From contig CALPZT020000154.1 in the NCBI GenBank assembly GCA_943328365.2, forward strand, positions 1 through 5,211: DNA of 5,211 nt, given 5' to 3'. The notes below the pieces were generated by a model that was not told the DNA's origin, did not search any database, and saw only the letters and a program-made list of their open reading frames with translations. The position numbers and the translations under genes were made by a program. The stretch is from Bifidobacterium breve. GTDB taxonomy: Bacteria > Actinomycetota > Actinomycetes > S36-B12. Shown in pieces: positions 1-5,078 of this stretch; within the stretch, counting starts at the first letter, position 1, and each line of letters begins with the position of its first letter.

Positions 1-148
1 CAGGGAACATGTCTCACGATGATGATTCCAGCAGCCTGACGCTCGTTGTCCCCAGGTCGCGCGTTCGCGGTTCTCGTCCACAGGCCGGTGCTGTGTGCTG
101 GTCGGCGAGCGCTGAACAGGGGAGGTTGTGCGCAAGGGGGGTGAGCGC
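1..148. other. Upstream region without a recognisable gene
   Basis: I recognise no protein here. Two plus-strand frames close early (TGA at 22-24 and 37-39). The third frame is open from the window edge to a TGA at 150-152, which overlaps the yraN ATG as ATGA. It could therefore be the last ~50 codons of an upstream gene, but the peptide (serine, arginine and glycine rich) resembles no family I know, and its third codon positions are not strongly GC-biased. The stretch also holds two same-strand motifs, TTGTCCCCAGG (46-56) and TCGTCCACAGG (74-84). Each is one mismatch from the actinobacterial DnaA box TTGTCCACA in its first nine bases. I see no convincing promoter. Confidence 0.4.
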
Positions 149-505
149 ATGAGACGGACGAGCGCGCTGGGTCGGTATGGCGAGGACGTGGCGACCCGCT
201 ATCTGGAGGGCCTTGGGCTGGTCATCGTCGAGCGCAACTGGCGATGCTCCGACGGAGAGATCGACATCGTCGCGCGGGATGGCTCGACCCTCGTCGTCGT
301 GGAGGTGAAGACCCGAAGCTCGCTCGCGTTCGGCCATCCGGCCGAGGCGATCACGCCCCGAAAGATGCGTCGGCTTCGTCACCTTGCGTTCCGGTGGCTC
401 ACCGACCATGAGGTGCACGCCCCCTCGGTGCGACTTGATGCGATCTCGATCATCCAGGGTGTTTCGGGTGCTCCGTGCATTGAGCACATGCCGGGAGTCG
501 GGTGA
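149..505 (+). CDS. yraN: YraN/UPF0102 family putative endonuclease-fold protein
   Basis: This is a 118-residue protein of the YraN (UPF0102) family, which has a PD-(D/E)XK nuclease-like fold. Its biochemical role is poorly known, and a part in DNA processing is inferred from fold and neighbours. The N-terminal helix ALGRYGEDVA (6-15) is followed by NWRCSDGEIDIVARDG (30-45) and VVVEVKTRS (49-57). Together these give the expected acidic/lysine set: Glu12, Asp39, Glu52 and Lys54. The basic helix TPRKMRRLRHLAFRWL (69-84) and the strand VRLDAISI (94-101) complete the family pattern. The length is normal. I chose ATG 149 because the purine-rich AAGGGGGG (134-141) sits 7 nt upstream. An in-frame GTG at 128 would add seven residues, but its GGGAGG lies only 2 nt away. 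The stop overlaps the comM start by one base (TGATG), so translation is probably coupled. Confidence 0.9.
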   Translation: MRRTSALGRYGEDVATRYLEGLGLVIVERNWRCSDGEIDIVARDGSTLVVVEVKTRSSLAFGHPAEAITPRKMRRLRHLAFRWLTDHEVHAPSVRLDAISIIQGVSGAPCIEHMPGVG

Positions 506-2082
506 TGAGCCTCGCCGAGGTGTGGGGCGTCGTCACGACCGGGGTTGCCGGAGTGATGGTGAAGGTCGAGGTCGATGTCGCTCAGGGTCTGCCCAGCGTA
601 GGAGTCATTGGCCTAGCGGGAGCCTCAGTGACGGAAGCGCGCTGGCGGGCACGCTCCGCAATCGGCAATATCGGGGCCACCTGGCCGGCCGCACGCATCA
701 CGATCGGGCTCTCGCCCGCCGATCTGCCAAAGAGCGGCACGAGCCTGGATCTGCCGATAGCGGTTGGCGTTCTCGCCGCAACAGGGCAGGTTCCGGGCTC
801 AGCGTTGCGCGACATCGCCTTCATCGGAGAACTCGGCCTCGATGGCTCAGTTCGGGAGGTGGACGGAGCACTCGCTGCCGCGATCGCGGCACATCGTCAC
901 GGGGTTGGCTCGGTCTGCATCCCGAGCGCAAATGCACGGCAGGTTCGCGTGATTCCCGGGCTTCGGGTCGTCGCCATCCGAGATCTCGCGCATCTCATTC
1001 GGGTGCTCCGAGGCGAGGTTGAGGTTGCGTCACTGCAAGGAGCGGACGAGACCGGGGCTGAACGCAACCTCGGCGACGAGTGCAGCGCTCGTCATGCAGG
1101 AGTGCCGTCCGGTGACATGCAGCCGGATTTCAGCGAGATCAGGGGTCACCCCTTCGCCAGGTTCGGACTTGAGGTGGTTGCGGCAGGCGGTCACCACTGC
1201 TCGATGGTCGGGCCTCCTGGCGTCGGCAAGAGCATGCTCGCCAACCGACTTCCGACGATACTGCCGGATCTTCCGATAGACATCGCCCTCGAGGTGACCG
1301 CGATTGCCTCGCTCGCCGGACAGTGGCCTGTGGAGCGAGGGCTCGTCCGGCGGCCCCTCCTGCAGGCCCCGCACCATTCGTCCTCGCCTGCGGCGATCCT
1401 CGGGACCTCGAAGGGTCGGCAGAGCATTCCCGGCGCCCTGAGCCTCGCGCACCATGGAGTCCTCTTCCTCGATGAAGCCCCTGAATTCAGCCGGCCGAGT
1501 CTTGAGGGCCTGCGTCAGCCGATGGAGTCCGGCGTTATCACGGTCATGCGGGCTGCTGCGTCGGCGACCCTGCCGGCCCGCTTCCAGCTGATTCTCGCCT
1601 CGAATCCGTGCCCCTGCGGACTCGCCGTTGGCCGTGGGGATGCGTGCACATGCTCGCCGATGGCCCGACGTCGTTACGCCGAGCGGCTCTCGGGGCCGCT
1701 GCTCGACCGGATCGACGTCCGGCTCTCGCTGCCCAAGCCGTCAGCCACGGACCTCGCAAGCGCACCCGCAGAGTCGAGCGCCGAGATCCGCGAGCGGGTT
1801 CTTGTCGCTCGAGCGAGGGCAGGCAAGCGCTTCGAAGCCGAGTCCTGGTCTCTCAACGCGCATGTGCCAGGGACAGCGCTCCGGCAGCGCTGGCGTCCCA
1901 CGCCGGAGGCAGAGTCGCTCATTCGATCCGCTGAGCGCACAGGTATCAGCCTGCGCAGCGCTGACCGGCTCCTGCGCATCGCCTGGACCGTGGCGGATCT
2001 TGCCGGTGCTGCCTGCCCGAATGCCGAGCACGTGGCAGCGGCGATGGGCCTGCGCGGTGTCGATGTGCCGGGTGGGTCATGA
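505..2082 (+). CDS. comM: ComM/YifB family AAA+ ATPase (Mg-chelatase-like)
   Basis: This 525-residue protein is of normal length for ComM. ComM is a hexameric AAA+ helicase that promotes branch migration during integration of transformed DNA in competent proteobacteria; its role in actinobacteria is less clear. The N-terminal ChlI-like domain spans about 1-160 and includes LSPADLPKSGTSLDLPIAVG. The Mg-chelatase ATPase core follows. Walker A is GPPGVGKS (236-243), and SLAHHGVLFLDEAPEF contains Walker B, with Asp323/Glu324. The four-cysteine signature NPCPCG...CTC has Cys369, 371, 381 and 383. The GPLLDRIDV segment (397-405) carries Arg402. A helical C-terminal Mg_chelatase_C domain ends the protein. 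ATG 505 is preferred over an adjacent in-frame GTG at 502 because GGGAG (493-497) lies 7 nt upstream and it gives the family's MSLA-type N-terminus. The stop overlaps dprA in ATGA. It could be called Mg chelatase in automated annotation, but no chlorophyll genes are present. Confidence 0.96.
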   Translation: MSLAEVWGVVTTGVAGVMVKVEVDVAQGLPSVGVIGLAGASVTEARWRARSAIGNIGATWPAARITIGLSPADLPKSGTSLDLPIAVGVLAATGQVPGSALRDIAFIGELGLDGSVREVDGALAAAIAAHRHGVGSVCIPSANARQVRVIPGLRVVAIRDLAHLIRVLRGEVEVASLQGADETGAERNLGDECSARHAGVPSGDMQPDFSEIRGHPFARFGLEVVAAGGHHCSMVGPPGVGKSMLANRLPTILPDLPIDIALEVTAIASLAGQWPVERGLVRRPLLQAPHHSSSPAAILGTSKGRQSIPGALSLAHHGVLFLDEAPEFSRPSLEGLRQPMESGVITVMRAAASATLPARFQLILASNPCPCGLAVGRGDACTCSPMARRRYAERLSGPLLDRIDVRLSLPKPSATDLASAPAESSAEIRERVLVARARAGKRFEAESWSLNAHVPGTALRQRWRPTPEAESLIRSAERTGISLRSADRLLRIAWTVADLAGAACPNAEHVAAAMGLRGVDVPGGS

Positions 2083-3188
2083 GCAGGGGTGCATGTTCGA
2101 GCGAGCGAGAGGCGCTCATCGCCTTCGCGCACGTCGTCGAACCCGGTGATGCGCGGATCGGCGCGCTCATCGATCGCTGGGGTGCCCTGGGACTTGTCGA
2201 TCGACTGTCGTCGGGTGACATCGGCATTCGCGAGCAAGCAGCCATGAGAGCACGGATTGCCCGCGTCGATCCCTGCGAGGCCGAAGCCGCGGCACACGCC
2301 ATAGGCGCCCGCATCATCGTGCGCAGCGATCGCGAATGGCCGACTCAGCTCGATGACCTCGGTGCCGCCCGGCCGCTTGCAATATGGGCTCTCGGTGCCG
2401 CGAACCTGCGGCTCACTGCGCTGCGTTCGATCGCGGTGGTCGGTGCGCGCGCCGCAACGGCGTACGGGGAGGCGATCTGCCGTGACTGGTGCGCGACCTT
2501 GTCCGAGCACTCGTTCACCGTCGTCTCGGGCGGCGCGTACGGCATCGATGCGGCCGCGCACCGCGCGACCCTCTCGGTGGGTGGGATGACCATCTGCGTG
2601 CTGGCCAGCGGGGTCGACACTCCCTATCCGCGCGCGCATGACGCACTGCTTGCTCGTATCGCTGACGAGGGCCTCGTCATCAGTGAATCCCCGCTCGGCC
2701 AGGATGTCCGGCGGCAGCGATTCCTCACGCGTAATCGACTCATCGCCGCCCTGACCCGGGCGACACTCGTCGTCGAGGCGGCAGTTCGATCGGGCACCAC
2801 CTCGACTGCCAATTCGGCGATTGCCCTCAATCGACCGGTCCTTGCCGTGCCCGGCCCGGTGACGTCCGTCATGTCGGGCGGATGCCACAAGCTCGTGCGC
2901 GAAACGGAGGCCATGCTGGCATCACGTGTCGAGGACGTGCTCGAGGTTATCGGTGAGCTCGGAGAGTTCATCGGACCTAGCCCTGAGCGACGCTCGCTCG
3001 ACGACCTCTCGCCGAGTCAGGCCAGGATCCTCGATGGGATCCCGGCCAGGGGAGTGATCGGGATCGATGATCTGGTGCTCGATTCCGGGTTGAGTGCATC
3101 GGAGGTATCGGGCGCGCTCTCGGTGCTCGGCATCCTCGGGTTCGTCCACGAGCAGGCGGATGGCTGGCGGCTGGCCCGGCGAGGGTGA
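2079..3188 (+). CDS. dprA: DNA-processing protein DprA/Smf
   Basis: This is a 369-residue DprA. DprA binds incoming single-stranded DNA in the cytoplasm, protects it and loads RecA. It is widely conserved even in bacteria not known to be competent. Residues 1-75 form a helical N-terminal region. The Rossmann-like DprA core runs from about 80 to 290, with VVGARAATAYG (from 120), SGGAYGIDAAAH (from 150), LASGVD..YP..H, ESPLG, FLTRNRLIAAL (from 215), VVEAAVRSGTTSTA and AVPGPV, all in the expected order. The C-terminus (about 313-369, SQARIL to LARRG) looks like the winged-helix DprA_WH domain. The ATG shares four bases with the comM stop (ATGA), which indicates coupling. A GGGTGG stretch lies just upstream as a plausible ribosome site inside comM. 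Its length is ordinary for actinobacteria and no key motif is missing. Confidence 0.97.
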   Translation: MSRGACSSEREALIAFAHVVEPGDARIGALIDRWGALGLVDRLSSGDIGIREQAAMRARIARVDPCEAEAAAHAIGARIIVRSDREWPTQLDDLGAARPLAIWALGAANLRLTALRSIAVVGARAATAYGEAICRDWCATLSEHSFTVVSGGAYGIDAAAHRATLSVGGMTICVLASGVDTPYPRAHDALLARIADEGLVISESPLGQDVRRQRFLTRNRLIAALTRATLVVEAAVRSGTTSTANSAIALNRPVLAVPGPVTSVMSGGCHKLVRETEAMLASRVEDVLEVIGELGEFIGPSPERRSLDDLSPSQARILDGIPARGVIGIDDLVLDSGLSASEVSGALSVLGILGFVHEQADGWRLARRG

Positions 3189-3241
3189 GCCTCCGGGCGC
3201 GCCTCATGCCCTGGACCGACAGTGATTGCCACGATGGGGGC

Positions 3242-4174
3242 ATGGAACACCCGGCGATAGAGCTGCCGCGCGCACTGAGCTGCGCAATCGCGGACTTCGC
3301 GGTTCACGTTCGTGATGAGCGCAATCGCAGCGAGCACACTGTTCGCGCCTACCTGGGCGATGTTCGATCGCTGCTCCTGTTCGTGGCGGCGCGCGGCTGC
3401 GAGGGACCCGAGTCGATCACGTTGGCCGACTTGCGGGCCTGGCTCGCGACGATGCACGGAGCCGGCCAGTCACGGGCGACCATTGCACGCAGGGCCGCGT
3501 CGGCCCGAGCGTTCACCGCCTGGTGCCTGCGCAGGGGCCTTGCACCCATTGACCCCGGGCAGCGACTGGCGAGCCCGAGGGTGTCAAAGCGGCTGCCGGT
3601 CATTCTCGACACCGAGCAGGCGGGCCGGGTCATGGACGCTGCTGCGGTCATGGCCGATGACGGAGATCCCGGTGCCCTGAGGGATAGGGCGATCATCGAA
3701 CTGCTGTACGCGACGGGGATCCGAGTCGGGGAGCTGTGCTCAATCGACGTAGGCGACCTCGATCTTGATTCGAGAACGGTGCGAGTGCTTGGCAAAGGCA
3801 GCAAGGAGCGGGTCGTGCCCTTCGGCGTTCCCGCCGCAATTGCGGTTCGCGAGTGGATCGGGGTTCGAGACAGGCTCGCGGGAAATGGACCCGCCCTGTT
3901 CGTGGGCAGCAGGGGCGCACGAATCGGTCAGCGGGCCGTTCGCACCATCGTCGAGCGAATCACCATCGACGCGGGGGGCCCTCGTTTGGCCCCGCATGGA
4001 CTTCGTCACACGGCGGCAACCCATGTCCTTGAGGGCGGGGCTGATCTGCGCGCGGTCCAGGAACTGCTCGGTCACGCCTCGCTGGACACCACCCAGCGAT
4101 ATACGCATGTGTCAGTCGAGCGTCTGCGGGCAACGTTCGCGCAGGCGCATCCGAGGTCGGAGCTCCCCGAGTAG
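3242..4174 (+). CDS. xerC: Tyrosine recombinase XerC
   Basis: This 310-residue site-specific recombinase probably acts with XerD at dif to resolve chromosome dimers. An N-terminal SAM-like core-binding domain spans about 10-110 (EHTVRAYLGD, TIARRAASARAFTAWC). The catalytic domain carries the full set: Arg161 in GIRVGEL, Lys185 in GKGSKER, His252 and Arg255 in HGLRH, His278 in LGHASL, and the nucleophile Tyr287 in RYTHVS. The Arg-to-Lys spacing (24) and the His-to-His spacing (26) equal those of E. coli XerD. The locus next to dprA and rpsB, and the C-terminus RLRATFAQAHPR, point to XerC rather than XerD or a phage integrase. The start is uncertain. ATG 3242 gives the family's usual length, but its GGGGG is only 1 nt away. 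An in-frame GTG at 3185 overlaps the dprA stop (GTGA) and would add 19 residues. The 3' end overlaps the minus-strand M23 gene. Confidence 0.94.
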   Translation: MEHPAIELPRALSCAIADFAVHVRDERNRSEHTVRAYLGDVRSLLLFVAARGCEGPESITLADLRAWLATMHGAGQSRATIARRAASARAFTAWCLRRGLAPIDPGQRLASPRVSKRLPVILDTEQAGRVMDAAAVMADDGDPGALRDRAIIELLYATGIRVGELCSIDVGDLDLDSRTVRVLGKGSKERVVPFGVPAAIAVREWIGVRDRLAGNGPALFVGSRGARIGQRAVRTIVERITIDAGGPRLAPHGLRHTAATHVLEGGADLRAVQELLGHASLDTTQRYTHVSVERLRATFAQAHPRSELPE

Positions 4175-4643
4175 CGGCCAGCGAGGTCGATCGGCTCATG
4201 AGCGGCTTGAGCACGGCCGTGGGTCGCGGGAGGATTGCGAGCGGATCGATGTAGCCGAACGGTCCGCGCACCCCGAGGTGGAGGCAGCGTCCGGCGCAGT
4301 GCCCGCCTGAACCGGCTGGCAACCGCGCGATCCAACCGATGGCCTCGCCGGCGGACACCTCGTTGCCGGCACGGAGCATCGATTCGACCGGCTGGTACGT
4401 CGAACGCAGCCCGGCGTCTGGGTGCTCGATGGCGACCACGGGGGTTCCGGCCACCAAGCCGACGAAGGCGACCTGACCGGCCCCGATGGACGCGATGACA
4501 TCACCCGGTGCTGCTGCGATGTCGATGCCTCGGTGGCCGCGGCTCCACTCCTGCTCCGGCGGGTCGAACCGGGCCGTGAGGTGGGCTGGCGCGATGGGCC
4601 AGGACCAGAGGACTGCCATGAGAAGGGGAGTGAGCCAGGTCAT
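3960..4643 (-). CDS. Exported M23-family (LytM-like) metallopeptidase with C-terminal run-on
   Basis: This predicted secreted LytM/peptidase-M23 protein (227 residues) probably acts on or regulates peptidoglycan outside the membrane. Residues 1-20 are a hydrophobic signal-like segment ending APA. The domain runs from about 24 to 137, with HRGIDIAAAPGD giving zinc ligands His37 and Asp41, and CLHLG giving His122. The usual HxH first histidine is Cys120, and the usual TYxH histidine is replaced (STYQPV), so hydrolysis is doubtful. I recall CLHWG-type motifs in actinobacterial relatives beside rpsB. The family normally ends near residue 148 (VLKPL). Here the frame continues another ~78 residues, mostly antisense to xerC. 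That tail is arginine/proline rich and looks like a non-coding shadow, suggesting a lost stop or an indel near 4196. ATG 4643 was chosen to give the signal peptide. No Shine-Dalgarno is visible; GTG 4667 is an alternative. Confidence 0.78.
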   Translation of the reverse strand: MTWLTPLLMAVLWSWPIAPAHLTARFDPPEQEWSRGHRGIDIAAAPGDVIASIGAGQVAFVGLVAGTPVVAIEHPDAGLRSTYQPVESMLRAGNEVSAGEAIGWIARLPAGSGGHCAGRCLHLGVRGPFGYIDPLAILPRPTAVLKPLMSRSTSLAATRGAPTSDAPARTLPADARLTHAYIAGWCPARRDRAVPGPRADQPRPQGHGLPPCDEVHAGPNEGPPRRW

Positions 4644-4708
4644 TCGAGCAGGATGGGCGACCGCCACGTTGATCGCAGCAGGGCCGATCGCAGTGGTGGG
4701 CTGGGTCC

Positions 4709-4771
4709 GATAGTCGTGCCGCCTGTGGATAGTCGTGCCGCCTGTGGATAGTCGTGCCGGCTGTGGATAGT
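4709..4771. repeat. 19-bp tandem repeat with three DnaA-box-like motifs
   Basis: The unit GATAGTCGTGCCGCCTGTG occurs three times head to tail (4709-4727, 4728-4746, 4747-4765), followed by a partial GATAGT (4766-4771). The third copy has a single C-to-G change. The junctions create TGTGGATAG at 4724-4732, 4743-4751 and 4762-4770. On the minus strand this is CTATCCACA, one mismatch from the classical DnaA box TTATCCACA and two from the TTGTCCACA form of high-GC actinobacteria. All three face the same way at a constant 19-bp pitch, roughly two helical turns. The array lies about 65 bp upstream of the M23 ATG and about 75 bp upstream of the rpsB -10. The repeat is directly visible; DnaA binding is inference. 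Confidence 0.9.
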
Positions 4772-4791
4772 GGCGAAGACGTGGCCTCGGG

Positions 4792-4826
4792 CGGTGAGCA
4801 CCTGGTGAACGGTGAGCACCTGGTGA
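4792..4826. repeat. 17-bp direct repeat with internal dyad symmetry
   Basis: CGGTGAGCACCTGGTGA occurs twice without mismatch (4792-4808 and 4810-4826), separated by one A, giving an 18-bp pitch. Each copy contains alternating GGTG / CACC / GGTG blocks. Either GGTG-AG-CACC or CACC-T-GGTG could therefore form an inverted-repeat protein site, and the pair could form hairpins as RNA. The second copy ends 21 bp before the predicted rpsB -10 hexamer, in the place where a -35 element or regulator would sit. An operator is possible; the regulator is unknown. Confidence 0.8.
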
Positions 4827-4847
4827 TGGGCAGGCGCCCGGACGGTC

Positions 4848-4853
4848 TAGACT
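4848..4853 (+). promoter_or_regulatory. Probable -10 element of the rpsB promoter
   Basis: TAGACT fits the TANNNT pattern of housekeeping-sigma (SigA/HrdB-type) -10 elements in actinobacteria. I see no good -35 hexamer 16-19 bp upstream: the best candidates around 4823-4830 (GTGATGGG) match TTGACA poorly. The hexamer is embedded in the palindrome GTCTAGAC (4845-4852) and followed by TGGCGCCA (4853-4860). Transcription would begin near 4859-4861, leaving a leader of about 220 nt. Confidence 0.55.
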
Positions 4854-4900
4854 GGCGCCATCCCGGTCACAAGACGGGGAAATTCGCACGCCCCAAAGCC

Positions 4901-4947
4901 GGTCGGTGTTCTTGCACTCGGTGTTCCTTGCACCGAAAGCCCCGACC
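4901..4947 (+). promoter_or_regulatory. Leader stem with nested hairpin and duplicated segment
   Basis: The outer arms GGTCGG (4901-4906) and CCGACC (4942-4947) are fully complementary. Inside, CGGTG (4919-4923) pairs with CACCG (4931-4935) around a 7-nt loop. The interior is a tandem near-duplication: TCGGTGTTCTTGCAC (4903-4917) followed by TCGGTGTTCCTTGCAC (4918-4933), differing by one inserted C. Each copy can close a GTG/CAC mini-hairpin, and the first copy's 5' end also forms part of the outer stem, so alternative folds compete. A regulatory meaning is inferred only. Confidence 0.5.
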
Positions 4948-5002
4948 AGCCCGGGTTCGCACGGTCCCGCTTTGGCGGGTGCGGGCTCGGCGGAGCGTCA
5001 GG

Positions 5003-5027
5003 GGCATCGGCCAACCGGCCAGATGCC
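5003..5027 (+). promoter_or_regulatory. 10-bp leader hairpin with bulged A
   Basis: GGCATCGGCC (5003-5012) pairs with GGCC (5017-5020) and GATGCC (5022-5027). This makes a ten-pair stem with loop AACC (5013-5016) and a single bulged A at 5021. A bulged purine in a GC-rich stem is a common feature of ribosomal-protein binding sites. The stem is directly visible; the role is inferred. No U-run follows, so it is not an intrinsic terminator. Confidence 0.6.
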
Positions 5028-5039
5028 AACGAACCGGCG

Positions 5040-5059
5040 CGCGCCGGCAAGCCGGCGCG
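5040..5059 (+). promoter_or_regulatory. GC-rich hairpin adjoining the rpsB Shine-Dalgarno
   Basis: CGCGCCGGC (5040-5048) and GCCGGCGCG (5051-5059) are perfect inverted repeats separated by AA. In practice this gives eight GC pairs with a CAAG loop. It ends 4 nt before the GAAGGAG ribosome site, so it could stack against or block ribosome entry if stabilised. No T-tract follows, which argues against a terminator. Confidence 0.6.
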
Positions 5060-5063
5060 ACTT

Positions 5064-5070
5064 GAAGGAG
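5064..5070 (+). promoter_or_regulatory. rpsB ribosome binding site
   Basis: GAAGGAG is a near-perfect Shine-Dalgarno sequence 8 nt before ATG 5079. It fixes the rpsB start and is the strongest such site in the window, as expected for a highly expressed gene. Confidence 0.9.
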
Positions 5071-5078
5071 TCAACACC

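Larger units (their letters stand above)
4644..5078. other. Divergent M23-gene/rpsB intergenic region
   Basis: This 435-nt gap separates the minus-strand M23 start from rpsB. In plus-strand order it holds a stretch of about 65 nt with nothing I recognise, a 19-bp tandem array with DnaA-box-like motifs (4709-4771), a 17-bp direct repeat (4792-4826), the likely rpsB -10 hexamer (4848-4853), and a structured rpsB leader to 5078. Open frames run across it on both strands, but they pass through these repeats and show no family motif. I treat it as regulatory rather than coding. No promoter for the minus-strand gene could be identified. Confidence 0.75.
4860..5078 (+). promoter_or_regulatory. Structured rpsB 5' leader, possible S2-responsive element
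   Basis: From the predicted start near 4860 to the rpsB ATG there is a leader of about 219 nt, long for a ribosomal protein gene. It contains a series of self-complementary segments. CCCG (4862-4865) can pair with CGGG (4875-4878). GGTCGG (4901-4906) can pair with CCGACC (4942-4947), enclosing a smaller hairpin. CCCGC-TTTG-GCGGG occupies 4966-4979. Two strong hairpins lie just before the ribosome site. In enterobacteria S2 represses its own operon through the rpsB leader (Rfam t44 region), so autoregulation is a sensible hypothesis. I cannot show homology between the two leaders. The transcription start is itself inferred. Confidence 0.5.

Noticed and set aside
14..487. Minus-strand open frame of 157 codons
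   Set aside because: It is antisense to yraN, which has an intact family signature. There is no recognisable domain.
384..1022. Plus-strand open frame of 212 codons overlapping yraN and comM
   Set aside because: It is an alternate frame of the ComM N-terminal domain, extremely arginine/serine-rich, with no ribosome site or motif.
505..2082. True magnesium chelatase subunit
   Set aside because: The NPCPCG...CTC cysteine signature, the ChlI-like N-terminal domain and dprA linkage mark it as ComM/YifB. There are no tetrapyrrole genes.
1674..2888. Minus-strand open frame of 404 codons
   Set aside because: It is fully antisense to comM and dprA, which both carry complete conserved motifs here. 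The predicted protein is arginine/serine-rich without any domain, typical of GC-rich shadow frames.
3242..4174. Phage or integron integrase with an adjacent attachment site
   Set aside because: The protein has XerC-type spacing and C-terminus, sits in the standard dprA-rpsB locus, and there is no tRNA gene, att repeat or phage gene nearby.
4709..4771. CRISPR-like array
   Set aside because: The 19-bp units are contiguous with no unique spacers, and no cas genes are present.
4644..4889. N-terminal extension of the M23 protein to ATG 4889
   Set aside because: The extra 82 codons translate the direct repeats and the rpsB promoter, and would place the signal peptide internally. ATG 4643 gives a proper signal-like N-terminus.
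5040..5059. Intrinsic terminator or attenuator
   Set aside because: The stem is strong but is followed by CGA-CTTG rather than a T-tract, and it sits just before the ribosome site.
4754..5065. Plus-strand open frame of 103 codons before rpsB
   Set aside because: It begins inside the 19-bp repeat array and runs through the predicted promoter and leader hairpins. The peptide looks like translated non-coding sequence.
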